Source: Rhodobacteraceae bacterium UBA1957 (lineage in GTDB: Bacteria > Pseudomonadota > Alphaproteobacteria > Rhodobacterales > Rhodobacteraceae). Taken from it: a stretch of DNA of 15,700 nt. How positions within the stretch are numbered: the first letter of the stretch is position 1; the number at the start of each line of letters is the position of its first letter. This document shows, one piece after another, positions 15,667-15,700 of this stretch. The notes beneath the pieces were generated by a model. That model was not told where the DNA came from. It saw only the letters and a list, made by a program, of their open reading frames with translations, and made no database searches. The position numbers and the translations under genes are program-made. The DNA lies in contig DDEJ01000001.1 of NCBI GenBank assembly GCA_002336405.1, positions 1 to 15,700 on the forward strand. Reading direction: 5' to 3'.

Positions 15667-15700
15667 GTTGATTCAGAACTTTGGAAGCGCAAAAAAACAC

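Noticed and set aside
1..15700. tRNA, rRNA, CRISPR array, insertion sequence or prophage genes
   Set aside because: Read on both strands; no tRNA-like cloverleaf, spaced direct-repeat array, transposase or phage protein was recognised. A tool-based scan could still find a small RNA gene.

Overview
The window looks like chromosomal DNA of an alphaproteobacterium, most likely Rhodobacterales (Roseobacter-type, moderate GC). This rests on gene content: a hisS-hisZ-hisG operon with short-form HisG, a DUF1489 protein, a SlyX protein, an adenosylcobalamin-dependent (class II) ribonucleotide reductase, and the alphaproteobacterial variant of the histidyl-tRNA synthetase motif 2. The genus cannot be fixed from the sequence alone.

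Layout. Positions 1-1636 (minus strand) hold the start of a nucleoside/simple-sugar (BMP-type) ABC transporter operon: a fused two-domain ATPase, then the first 125 bases of a permease overlapping it by four bases. A 257-bp divergent region with a strong stem-loop follows. Then dnaE (1894-5406, plus), which converges on the small gene slyX (5437-5649, minus). slyX is divergent from hisS-hisZ-hisG (5809-9088, plus), three genes joined by four-base start/stop overlaps. This operon converges on a DUF1489 gene (9106-9537, minus), which is divergent from nrdJ (9661-11922, plus). Between those two lies a 123-bp region with a NrdR-box-like element and a second palindrome about three helical turns away.

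From about 11923 onward the character changes. A LysE/RhtB-family exporter gene (12008-12647) is broken by two frameshifts and two in-frame stops. It is followed by about 550 bp without a recognisable gene, which carries a 14-bp imperfect palindrome and a heptamer repeat. Next is an intact gene for a tetratricopeptide-type protein rich in conserved-looking His and Cys (13205-14869). The window ends in a decayed auxin-efflux-carrier (AEC) family transporter on the minus strand (14894 to at least 15666).

Functionally, the left and centre are housekeeping: the replicative polymerase (dnaE), dNTP supply (nrdJ), histidine activation (hisS) and the first step of histidine biosynthesis (hisZ, hisG). 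The right end is accessory DNA in decay, with one intact gene of unknown function. I did not find a CRISPR array, phage, transposase, toxin-antitoxin pair or clear defence system. The points most worth a second look are the HisRS motif-2 variant, the candidate NrdR control of nrdJ, the palindromes at 1725-1749 and 12996-13032, and the intact His/Cys-rich TPR gene between two dead transporter genes.
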